A stretch of 64,000 nucleotides of DNA from Paenalcaligenes niemegkensis (GTDB taxonomy: Bacteria > Pseudomonadota > Gammaproteobacteria > Burkholderiales > Burkholderiaceae_B). The stretch's first letter is position 1, and every line of letters begins with the position of its first letter. The position numbers and the translations under genes are program-made. The notes beneath the pieces were generated by a model. That model was not told the DNA's origin. It did not search any database and saw nothing but the letters and a program-made list of their open reading frames with translations. Of the stretch, positions 56,967 to 64,000 are shown piece after piece. The DNA is taken from positions 186,001-250,000 of the forward strand of contig NZ_JAKGCT010000005.1 of assembly GCF_022230885.1 (NCBI RefSeq), written 5' to 3'.

Positions 56967-58001
56967 ATGAAAGCTTTTATTTCTCCGTTTCATGATCATC
57001 ACTGGACAGGCAATGCCTTGGTGCGTGGCCGCTTGCAACTACACCATGATGCACAAGGCCGCGGTGCCCAGGTTGAAGCAGCATTAAAAGACCTGGAGCT
57101 GCAATGTCATTATGTAGAGCCAGGCTCTGTAGACATGCCCGAATTAAATCGTGTGCATGCGGAGGATTACTTGCATTACTTACGCACAGCCTCTGAGGAA
57201 TGGCTACAACGCCCGGATGTTTCTTTCGAGGTTCGTCCGAATATTTGGCCTAATCGCTATTTTCCGGTAATGAAAGGAAGTCTGCCAGTGGCTAAGGCGG
57301 GGCGTTATTTGGGTGACGGAGCTTCGCCAATCGTTGCGGATACCTGGAAAAACGCGCACTCGGGAGCGGAAACTGCTGTTATGGGAGCCCAGGCATTGCT
57401 TGATGGCGAACGTAGCGTGTATGTGTTGTCCAGACCCAGCGGCCACCATGCCATGACCGACATGGCGATGGGCGGGTCGTTTATTGCGAATGCGGCGCTG
57501 GCAGCAGAGCGTTTGCGCAGCACATTTAAACGTGTGGTTGTTCTGGATATCGACGTGCATCATGGCAACGGCACGCAGCAACTTTTTTATAGTCGTGATG
57601 ATGTGTTGACCATTTCGATTCATGGCGATCCGGATGTGATTTTCCCGTTTATCTGTGGCTATGACGATGAGGTCGGTGTAGATGCAGGTGAAGGTTATAA
57701 CCTGAATATACCCATTATCGCGGGCAGTGAAATGGCGCAGTATCGTCCCCATTTCGAGCGTGCATTGCAACGCATTTCTGATTTTCAGCCTGAAGCCCTT
57801 ATTATCGCCGCGGGCTACGACACATTTCGAGGGGATCCTTTCGGCAACCTTTGCCTGGATACCCCGGATTATTCGATATTAGGGGCGCGTTTGGCGGCAC
57901 TGAAGCTTCCCACCCTGTTCGTCCAAGAAGGTGGCTACGTTATAAGCGCGTTGAGAGCGAATACGCGTTCATTACTCGAAGGTTATCTAGGAGAACGTTG
58001 A
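56967..58001 (+). CDS. histone-deacetylase-fold hydrolase, acetylpolyamine-amidohydrolase-like
   Basis: Zinc deacetylase of the HDAC/AcuC/AphA superfamily, 344 residues. Active-site motifs: SRPSGHHAM (the His pair), LDIDVHHGNGTQQLFY (Asp and His zinc ligands), AGYDTFRGDP (third zinc ligand) and EGGY (the transition-state Tyr). The loop SIHGDPDVIFPFICGYDDEVGVDAG matches bacterial acetylpolyamine amidohydrolase rather than AcuC. ATG at 56967 with AGGA upstream. It probably removes an acetyl or related acyl group from an imported amine, before the kinase/phospho-lyase steps. The SDR gene overlaps its stop. Confidence 0.9.
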   Translation: MKAFISPFHDHHWTGNALVRGRLQLHHDAQGRGAQVEAALKDLELQCHYVEPGSVDMPELNRVHAEDYLHYLRTASEEWLQRPDVSFEVRPNIWPNRYFPVMKGSLPVAKAGRYLGDGASPIVADTWKNAHSGAETAVMGAQALLDGERSVYVLSRPSGHHAMTDMAMGGSFIANAALAAERLRSTFKRVVVLDIDVHHGNGTQQLFYSRDDVLTISIHGDPDVIFPFICGYDDEVGVDAGEGYNLNIPIIAGSEMAQYRPHFERALQRISDFQPEALIIAAGYDTFRGDPFGNLCLDTPDYSILGARLAALKLPTLFVQEGGYVISALRANTRSLLEGYLGER

Positions 58002-58708
58002 TGACAATGACAACACGCCGTGTGGCGCTTATCAGCGGTGCCGGACGAGGAATTGGTTTTGCCATTGCCGCTGAACTGCTTAAAGCGGGCTGGGCTGTCA
58101 GCGTGGGATCGCGCACAGCCCCTGCTGGGCTAGGTGCTGTAGGCAGCGAGACGCTGCACTGGTCGGCTTACGATGCGCGAGATGCTGCTAGCGAAACGGC
58201 CTGGGTGGATGCCGCCGTTGCCTATTTCGGACGAATTGATGCCTTGGTGCATAACGCCGGGATTCTAAGTGAAACGCCGGTGATTGAAGCGAGCGAAGCG
58301 GAGGTTGACGATCTGTTACAGGTCAATGTGAAGTCGCCCTTACGTATTACTCAACGGGCATGGCCGCATTTAAAAAACTCTGACAGAGCGAAAGTAGTAG
58401 TGCTTGCCTCACTATCTGGAAAGCGTGTGCGGGCACCGCAATCGAGCCTGTATTCGTTGAGCAAGGCGGCTGTATTGAACCTGACCCATGGCATTCGGCA
58501 TTGTGGGGAGGCGGACGGTATACGCGCTACAGCTATTTGCCCAGGCTTTGTGGCGACTGATATGGCGGCAAAGTGCGACGAAGAGATCATGGATCAGCTC
58601 ACACGTCCTGAAGATGTAGCGGTAATTGTGCGCACCGTACTGGAATTGCCAAATACGGCGAGTGTTGCCGAGGTACCGATCAACTGGCGGGTCGAGTCAG
58701 AGTATTAA
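58001..58708 (+). CDS. SDR-family oxidoreductase (canonical active site)
   Basis: Short-chain dehydrogenase, 235 residues. Cofactor loop ISGAGRGIGFAIA, NAG strand LVHNAGILSETP, active site Ser in VLASLSGKR and Tyr-x3-Lys in SLYSLSKAAV. ATG at 58001 shares one base with the deacetylase stop and follows AGGAG. As the last gene of the operon it could reduce or oxidise the carbonyl made by the phospho-lyase, or oxidise a hydroxyl beforehand. The substrate is not evident. Confidence 0.93.
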   Translation: MTMTTRRVALISGAGRGIGFAIAAELLKAGWAVSVGSRTAPAGLGAVGSETLHWSAYDARDAASETAWVDAAVAYFGRIDALVHNAGILSETPVIEASEAEVDDLLQVNVKSPLRITQRAWPHLKNSDRAKVVVLASLSGKRVRAPQSSLYSLSKAAVLNLTHGIRHCGEADGIRATAICPGFVATDMAAKCDEEIMDQLTRPEDVAVIVRTVLELPNTASVAEVPINWRVESEY

Positions 58709-58732
58709 ACGGGGGCGGGGCGCTTCTTACAT

Positions 58733-60232
58733 CTACTCGTTAAGACTAAACCAGGTCGATTTCAGGCTGGTGTACTTATCGATGGCATGGATCGACTTGT
58801 CACGCCCAAAGCCCGATTGCTTTACTCCTCCAAATGGTACAGAAACGTTGCTGTCAAAGTAGCAGTTTACCCAGACCAGACCCGCTTCAAGCTGGCGCGA
58901 CACGCGATGCGCACGGGCAAGGTTTGCTGTCCAAAGGCCAGAGCCCAAACCATATTCGTGGTCATTGGCGTAAGCAATAGCCTCTTCTTCGGTGTCAAAG
59001 GCGGTCACGGCTAATACAGGTCCGAAGATTTCTTCTTCGACAATACGTATGTTTTGTGCACTCACCTCGAAAATAGTGGGCTCAATGTAGTAGCCACCTG
59101 TATCGCTGTGTACCTGGCTGCCGCCCATGCGTAGCGTCGCTCCTTGCGCTGTGCCGGACTGGATAAATTCCATGACGCGTTGCATATGCATTTCGTTGAC
59201 CATGGCGCCCATGGCCGTTTTCGGATCCAGCGGATTACCGGGTTGCATCTGTGTTGCGCATGCCATGAGCTTTTCCATGAACTGGTCGTATATACCGCGC
59301 TGCACGTATAACCTTGAGCCAGCAATGCAAACTTCACCCTGGTTGTTGAAAATACCAATGGCGGCGGCTAAAGCAGCCCGGTCCAGGTCTGGGCAGTCGT
59401 CGAAAATAATATGTGGCGATTTTCCACCGCATTCGAGCCATATTTGCTTAAGATTCGACTGGCCCGAATATTGCATAAAGCGTTTTCCCGTACCGGTGGA
59501 GCCGGTAAATGCCAGACAGTCGATATCAGGGTGCAGGCCCAGGGCACGACCGGCTACCGGCCCAGTTCCAGGCACGATATTAAGTACCCCAGGAGGAATT
59601 CCGGCTTCAAGTGCAAGTTCGCCCAAACGAATCGCCGTTAAGGGTGAAGCGTCAGCCGGCTTTAAAATGACACTGTTGCCCGCTGCCAGGGCTGGCGCGA
59701 CTTTCCAGCTTGCCATCATCAGCGGGTAATTCCATGGCACAACGGCAGCGACCACGCCCAGAGGATGGCGGGTAATCGTGGCTAAGGCGTTGTTGTCGGT
59801 AGGCGCAATTTCATCATATTGCTTATCAATCAGCTCACCGTACCATGCATAGGTGTAGGCCGATTCCGGCACATCGAATAGCAGGCAGTCGCTAATAGGC
59901 TTGCCCATGTTCAGTGTTTCGAGCAGCGCGATATCGTTTAGATTCTCTTCAATCAGCTGGGCCAGCTTCAACATGCATTTTTTGCGCTCACGCCGGGGCA
60001 TATTGGCCCATACGCCTTCTTTAAAGGCTCGGCGTGCAGAGCGTACGGCGACGTTAATGTCTTCTTCAGAGCAGGATGGCACTTGCGTCAGTAACTTGCC
60101 GGTGGCCGGATTGACGATGTTTAGCACTTCACCATTACCGGCATAAGGTTTGCCGTCGATGATGGCATGTGAACGAAAGCGTAGCGTTGAGGCGAGCGCT
60201 TCCCAATCGTGTAAGGTAGCTGGAGTCGTCAT
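58733..60232 (-). CDS. aldehyde dehydrogenase, PuuC type
   Basis: NAD(P)-dependent aldehyde dehydrogenase, 499 residues. Motifs: VVPWNYPLMMASWKVAPALAAGNS, FTGSTGTGKR, the general-base Glu in WLECGGKSPH and the catalytic Cys in NNQGEVCIAGSRL. The end VPFGGVKQSGFGRDKSIHAIDKYTSLKSTW is close to PuuC, which oxidises gamma-glutamyl-gamma-aminobutyraldehyde. It is convergent with the SDR of the kinase operon. It could finish either a polyamine route with GabT or the aldehyde from the phospho-lyase. Confidence 0.9.
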   Translation of the reverse strand: MTTPATLHDWEALASTLRFRSHAIIDGKPYAGNGEVLNIVNPATGKLLTQVPSCSEEDINVAVRSARRAFKEGVWANMPRRERKKCMLKLAQLIEENLNDIALLETLNMGKPISDCLLFDVPESAYTYAWYGELIDKQYDEIAPTDNNALATITRHPLGVVAAVVPWNYPLMMASWKVAPALAAGNSVILKPADASPLTAIRLGELALEAGIPPGVLNIVPGTGPVAGRALGLHPDIDCLAFTGSTGTGKRFMQYSGQSNLKQIWLECGGKSPHIIFDDCPDLDRAALAAAIGIFNNQGEVCIAGSRLYVQRGIYDQFMEKLMACATQMQPGNPLDPKTAMGAMVNEMHMQRVMEFIQSGTAQGATLRMGGSQVHSDTGGYYIEPTIFEVSAQNIRIVEEEIFGPVLAVTAFDTEEEAIAYANDHEYGLGSGLWTANLARAHRVSRQLEAGLVWVNCYFDSNVSVPFGGVKQSGFGRDKSIHAIDKYTSLKSTWFSLNE

Positions 60233-61143
60233 GAGATTTTCTCTGTGGAGTAGACTGGCAGGCTTGCGGGCGCGCGGCGTGCTAAAAAAACACCTGCTGC
60301 AATGATTAGAACAATGCCGCCAAGGGCAAGTGAATCAGGAGCTTGCTTAAATACGAGCGAACTGATTAGCACTGCCATTAGCAATTGGCAGTAGTTGTAC
60401 GGTGCCAGTGTCGAGGCTGCCACGCGTTGAAATGCTGCAATAAGCAGCATCTGCCCCATGGCATTTAGCACGCCCAGCCCGATAATCAGGGCCAGGTCAA
60501 CAGAGTCGGGCCATATTTCGGGCAGAAAGAAAGGAGCGGGTACCGCTGTAATGATCCAGCATACAAATGCGGTGGTAGCGTACTGGGTGTGTCCGGGAAC
60601 CAATCCTGCCAGTTTACGTGTCAGCAGTTGAAATAAGGCGTAGCTTAAAGCGGCGACTGCCATAAGTACGGTTCCGAGTATAGGAAGTTCGTTGCCCGGT
60701 CGCACAATCAGCAGCATGCCAATCAGGCCCGCAAGTACGGCATACCATTGAGCACGGCCCACTCGTTCATTTAATAGCCAGGCAGATAAGGCAACAATAA
60801 GCAGTGGTGAGGTGAAGTAGATGGCTGTGGCTTCAGCCAAGGGCATCCAGGTCAATGCGGTCATGAAGGCGGTGCCAGCCACGCCCAGCGTGACGCCACG
60901 TAGAACAAGCAACTTCAGTATGCGGCCCTTGGGCAGCGGGGCGACGCCATGTTTAAGCAATAAAAAAAGGGCGAAAACGCTAACCGTGGAGTAGCGCAAA
61001 ACATTCAAAAAAGGAGCCGGGTAGAAGTTAAGAAAATACTTGCTTCCCGCATCGAATACAGCAAAGGTGACAAGCCCGCAAAAAAATAGCAGAATGCCAC
61101 TTTTATGGTTCAGACTAGAGGTCGGATTCGCAAGGGGCTGCAT
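60229..61143 (-). CDS. DMT-superfamily (EamA) transporter
   Basis: Membrane protein of 304 residues with ten hydrophobic segments in two repeated halves, the EamA layout: the first half has GVAGTAFMTALTWMPLAEATAIYFTSPLLI, the second LGVLNAMGQMLLIAAFQRVAASTLAPYNYCQLLM. Such proteins usually export amino acids or metabolites. It overlaps the start of the aldehyde dehydrogenase gene by four bases and follows the hydrolase gene by 12 bases, so the three are one operon. Substrate unknown. Confidence 0.9.
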   Translation of the reverse strand: MQPLANPTSSLNHKSGILLFFCGLVTFAVFDAGSKYFLNFYPAPFLNVLRYSTVSVFALFLLLKHGVAPLPKGRILKLLVLRGVTLGVAGTAFMTALTWMPLAEATAIYFTSPLLIVALSAWLLNERVGRAQWYAVLAGLIGMLLIVRPGNELPILGTVLMAVAALSYALFQLLTRKLAGLVPGHTQYATTAFVCWIITAVPAPFFLPEIWPDSVDLALIIGLGVLNAMGQMLLIAAFQRVAASTLAPYNYCQLLMAVLISSLVFKQAPDSLALGGIVLIIAAGVFLARRAPASLPVYSTEKIS

Positions 61144-61155
61144 AAAACCTCGTGT

Positions 61156-62409
61156 TTATTCGACGATTCTTGCCTGCTCCAGCAGGACGCCTAGCAACAC
61201 GTTTGCGCCAGCGGTGATGTGTTCCGGCTTGGCGTCTTCAATTTCATTATGGCTAATACCGTCTTTGCAGGGAATAAAGATCATGGCTGTCGGGTGTACG
61301 CCCGCAACGTATACTGCATCGTGTCCAGCGCCAGTGACGATGGATTGATGGGGATAACCGCGGACTTGTGCCTGACTCCGCACATTTTCGACCAGTTCCG
61401 GAGCGAAGGGGTAGGCGCAAACTGCTGGATATCGTTGATGTCGATTTGCGTAGTGAAGCCGATGTTTTTGCCAGTTGAGATTTCTTCGCATAAGCTTCTA
61501 AAGCGAGCCTCCATCTCATCGAGTAAATCGGCCTTTTCATGGCGTAGATCCACACTGAATTTAACGCTGCCAGGAATGACATTCCGCGAAGAGGGATAAA
61601 CATCAACGACACCGACCGTGCCGCGTCCTTCAGGACCAAACTCTCGTGCGATTTCGATCACAGCCTGCATGAGGAAACTTGCCGCATAGAGAGCATCTTG
61701 ACGTAGTTCCATGGGGGTGGGTCCTGCGTGCGCTTCCATTCCGGTGACAGTAACGTCATACCAGCGTAGCCCTAAAGAGCCCGTTACAACCCCAATAACG
61801 TTTTCCTGGGCTTCCAGGATAGGGCCTTGCTCAATGTGGGCTTCCAGATAAGCGCCTAATGCGTGTCCAGGAACAGGGTAGTCTCCGTCGTAGCCGATAT
61901 TTTTCAGCTCATCGCGAACCGACTTTCCGTCCAGATCCACAGCATTCAGCGCGGTTTCAACGGGAAAGACTTTGCAATAGGCGCCCGATCCCATCATTAC
62001 GGGCACAAAGCGGGTGCCTTCTTCGTTAGTCCAGATAATTAACTCTAGGGGTGCTTCGGTATTGATGTTGGTGTCGTGCAGGGTGCGCATGACTTCCAGG
62101 CCCGCCAGAACACCGAAACACCCGTCAAATTTTCCGCCTGTGGGCTGGGTGTCAATGTGACTGCCTGTAGCGATGGGGGAGGTCCGGATTGCGTCCGGCA
62201 CGGCGACCAAAAATATTGCCAACCTGGTCTACCGTGACCGTCATGCCGATGTCTGTCATCCAGTTGCACAGCAAGTCACGGGCCTCGCCGTCCAGCTCAG
62301 TTAAGGCAAGACGGCAATTACCGCCTTTCGGCGTTGCGCCAATCCTGGCGAGTTCCATTAACGAATCCCAAAGACGTTCGCCATTGATTTCAAGAGTTGT
62401 GGTGGTCAT
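61156..62409 (-). CDS. M20-type amidohydrolase, hydantoinase/carbamoylase family (two frameshifts)
   Basis: Zinc-dependent N-carbamoyl-amino-acid hydrolase or beta-ureidopropionase-type enzyme, 418 residues after correction. Metal ligands lie in TGSHIDTQPTGGKFDG, WTNEEGTRF, LEAHIEQGP and GAGHDAVYVAG. Breaks: the G-run 62175-62179, where two more bases turn DLPHRYRQSH into DLPPIATGSHID, and 61408-61411, where one more gives FAPTPFAPELVENV. Both corrections restore known family sequence. The substrate (a ureido acid, N-carbamoyl or N-acyl amino acid) is uncertain. It lies between a cupin gene and the EamA exporter. Confidence 0.9.
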
Positions 62410-62421
62410 TCTGTTTATTCC

Positions 62422-62718
62422 TTACTTAAACTCAATTTCAACGAAGGTGAAAGGAGTGTCACTAGGATTGATGACGTTGTGCTCTACTCCTGCATCGCGG
62501 GTATAACTTTGTCCAGCGTTTAAGTGGCTAGTCGTCACACTGCCGTCCGGGTGCTCGAGCTGCAAGGGCCCGGTCGTCATGGGAACGACGACATAGGACA
62601 TTTCGTGTTTGTGCCATCCGGTTTCGGAGTGTGGCGGAAAATGCCATTCGGTGACGCGAGTCACTGCGTTGTCGATTTGTACGGTGGGAACAGCTGTGGA
62701 GAGTGGCACGTTACTCAT
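62422..62718 (-). CDS. small cupin-domain protein
   Basis: Single cupin barrel, 98 residues. Metal-ligand candidates are the two His of GWHKHEMSYV and the His of GVEHNVINPSD. ATG at 62718 follows AAAGGA; a longer frame from 62766 overlaps the ABC ATPase gene. Small cupins near carbamoylases and ABC importers often lack a known role; it may be an isomerase or a sensor of the substrate. No signal peptide. Confidence 0.85.
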   Translation of the reverse strand: MSNVPLSTAVPTVQIDNAVTRVTEWHFPPHSETGWHKHEMSYVVVPMTTGPLQLEHPDGSVTTSHLNAGQSYTRDAGVEHNVINPSDTPFTFVEIEFK

Positions 62719-62738
62719 GAAATTTCCTTTGTTTCTTT

Positions 62739-64000
62739 TTAGACAACCGACTCTTGCGGCTCCCACTGCTTACCGGGAATCGCATCGACTAAACGTTTGG
62801 TGTAATCACTCTGGGGATTGTTGAAAATGTCAGTGGGCTTGCCGAACTCCACAATCTTTCCTTGATGCATGACTGCAATTGAGTGACAGATTTGCGAAGC
62901 AACGCGTAAGTCATGAGTGATAAAGATGATGCCAATCTGTAAACGTTTTTGCAGTGACTGCAGCAATTCAAGCACCTGTGCCTGAACAGAAACGTCCAGT
63001 GCAGAAACTGATTCATCTGCGACGATCAGGCTAGGGTTCAGCGCCAGGGCACGGGCAATGCCGATACGCTGCCTCTGGCCACCGGAGAACTGGTTTGGGT
63101 AGCGATCAAATGCTGAAACATCCAGGCCCACCAGCTCAAGCAGCTCACGGGTACGATGTTCGGCGTCGCGGGGCGAGTCGCCATTCGCAATGGGGCCGTC
63201 ACAAATCGACCGGCCCACAGTATGCCGGGGATTAAGTGAGGCAAAGGGATCTTGAAAGATCATTTGTACATGGCGCCTAAGCGGACGTAGTTGCGCTTCG
63301 CTATAACCCGCTATATCCGTACCTTGGAAACGAATCTCACCACCGTCGATTTTGATCAGTTTAAGCAGGCATTTTCCGATTGTGCTTTTTCCTGAGCCGG
63401 ATTCGCCCACAATGCCTAAGGTCTCCCCTCGCCGCACCGTAAAGCTAACGTTATCTACAGCCTTGATAATGCGTGGTTTGGTAAATAGGGTGCGACCGGT
63501 CACGTAGGTTTTTTGTAAATTCGCCACTTCAAGCACGACCTCGCCCTCTTTGGCTACCACACGTTCTATTTTGCGCAAATGAGGCACGGCTGCGATGAGA
63601 CGCTGCGTATAGGGATGTCGAGGGTTATTAAGAACCTGATCGACGCTACCTTGCTCGACCAGAATCCCTTTTTCCATGACGGCAACGCGATGGGCAATTT
63701 CAGCCACGACCCCAAAGTCGTGAGTGACGAACATGACACCCATGCCTTTCTCTTTCTGAATTTTGGCGATAAGCGCCAGAATTTGTGCTTGCGTTGTGAC
63801 GTCCAGGGCGGTGGTAGGCTCGTCGGCAATAAGTAGAGGGGGTTCGAGAGCCAGGGCCATGGCGATCATGACGCGTTGGCGTTGTCCCCCTGACAGTCGA
63901 AAAGGGTGTGTGTCATAAAGCACTTTGGGATCTGGAAGTCCTACGAAATTGAATAAATCAAGAGCGCGCTGCTTGCGGGCGTCGGGCGTAAACGCCCTAT
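62739..64000 (-). CDS. fused double ATPase of dipeptide ABC transporter (5' end off window)
   Basis: C-terminal 420 or so residues of a DppD-DppF fusion. The chain is open to the window edge and reads [18 protein letters not shown] before [15 protein letters not shown], so the start is outside. Domain 1 has [12 protein letters not shown]; domain 2 has [29 protein letters not shown] and [12 protein letters not shown]. It is the third such fusion in the window and presumably serves an importer whose other genes lie beyond 64000. It precedes the cupin, hydrolase, exporter and dehydrogenase genes on the same strand. Confidence 0.94.
   Translation of the reverse strand, partial: RAFTPDARKQRALDLFNFVGLPDPKVLYDTHPFRLSGGQRQRVMIAMALALEPPLLIADEPTTALDVTTQAQILALIAKIQKEKGMGVMFVTHDFGVVAEIAHRVAVMEKGILVEQGSVDQVLNNPRHPYTQRLIAAVPHLRKIERVVAKEGEVVLEVANLQKTYVTGRTLFTKPRIIKAVDNVSFTVRRGETLGIVGESGSGKSTIGKCLLKLIKIDGGEIRFQGTDIAGYSEAQLRPLRRHVQMIFQDPFASLNPRHTVGRSICDGPIANGDSPRDAEHRTRELLELVGLDVSAFDRYPNQFSGGQRQRIGIARALALNPSLIVADESVSALDVSVQAQVLELLQSLQKRLQIGIIFITHDLRVASQICHSIAVMHQGKIVEFGKPTDIFNNPQSDYTKRLVDAIPGKQWEPQESVV

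Noticed and set aside
57204..57770. 188-codon open frame on the minus strand
   Set aside because: It is antisense to the deacetylase gene, whose zinc-site motifs are clear; the antisense product has no recognisable features.
1..64000. CRISPR arrays, tRNA or rRNA genes, insertion sequences, prophage
   Set aside because: No regularly spaced repeats, cloverleaf-like sequences, transposase or phage genes were recognised by reading both strands; a dedicated search was not possible.

Overview
The window looks like a chromosomal segment of a betaproteobacterium of the Burkholderiales, most likely Alcaligenaceae. This is inferred from the sspB-sspA-petCBA block, the hisHAFIE-hinT-tatABC gene order, and the many TRAP and ABC importers with small catabolic clusters. 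No rRNA, tRNA, CRISPR array or insertion sequence was recognised.

Layout. (1) 1-8.7 kb, minus strand: a dctP/Q/M TRAP transporter with an amidase and a GatC-like small partner, preceded by a polar amino-acid ABC importer with an SMP-30-type lactonase. Both operons carry the same two-part upstream element. (2) 8.8-20.7 kb: conserved core with sspB, sspA, cytochrome bc1 (petC, petB, petA), mscL, a NIF3/YbgI gene, a Do-type periplasmic protease, tatC/B/A, hinT and hisE/I/F/A/H. (3) 20.9-31.4 kb: a CoA-thioester degradation cluster (two crotonase-fold proteins, PcaF/PaaJ-type thiolase, acyl-CoA ligase, PaaH-type dehydrogenase, SDR) with an IclR regulator and a second TRAP transporter. (4) 31.8-35.2 kb: a Fur-box-controlled beta-propeller protein and TonB-dependent receptor. 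(5) 35.2-44.3 kb: a DsdC-like regulator, D-serine dehydratase, a dipeptide-type ABC importer and an M81 (MlrC-like) metallopeptidase. (6) 44.5-48.6 kb: a GabT-type aminotransferase, a GntR regulator and a ThDP-dependent enzyme. (7) 48.6-58.7 kb: a GntR regulator with paired operators facing an operon of hydroxylysine-kinase-like kinase, class III aminotransferase-fold phospho-lyase, dipeptide ABC importer, acetylpolyamine-amidohydrolase-like deacetylase and SDR. (8) 58.7-64 kb, minus strand: PuuC-type aldehyde dehydrogenase, EamA exporter, carbamoylase-type hydrolase, cupin and a third dipeptide ABC ATPase cut by the window edge.

The most interesting system is region 7: an apparent import, deacetylate, phosphorylate, then eliminate-phosphate-and-ammonia route for a hydroxylated amino compound (5-hydroxylysine or an amino alcohol are the main candidates), probably finished by an aldehyde dehydrogenase. 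Region 5 looks like a D-serine/peptide scavenging system, and region 1 has a duplicated operator that ties two operons into one regulon.

Caution: at least 18 reading-frame breaks occur, nearly all at short homopolymers and each repaired by adding or removing one or two bases. They hit housekeeping genes (petC, hisE, hinT) as well as accessory ones. I read them as sequence errors, so the genes are described here as intact single genes with the break position noted.
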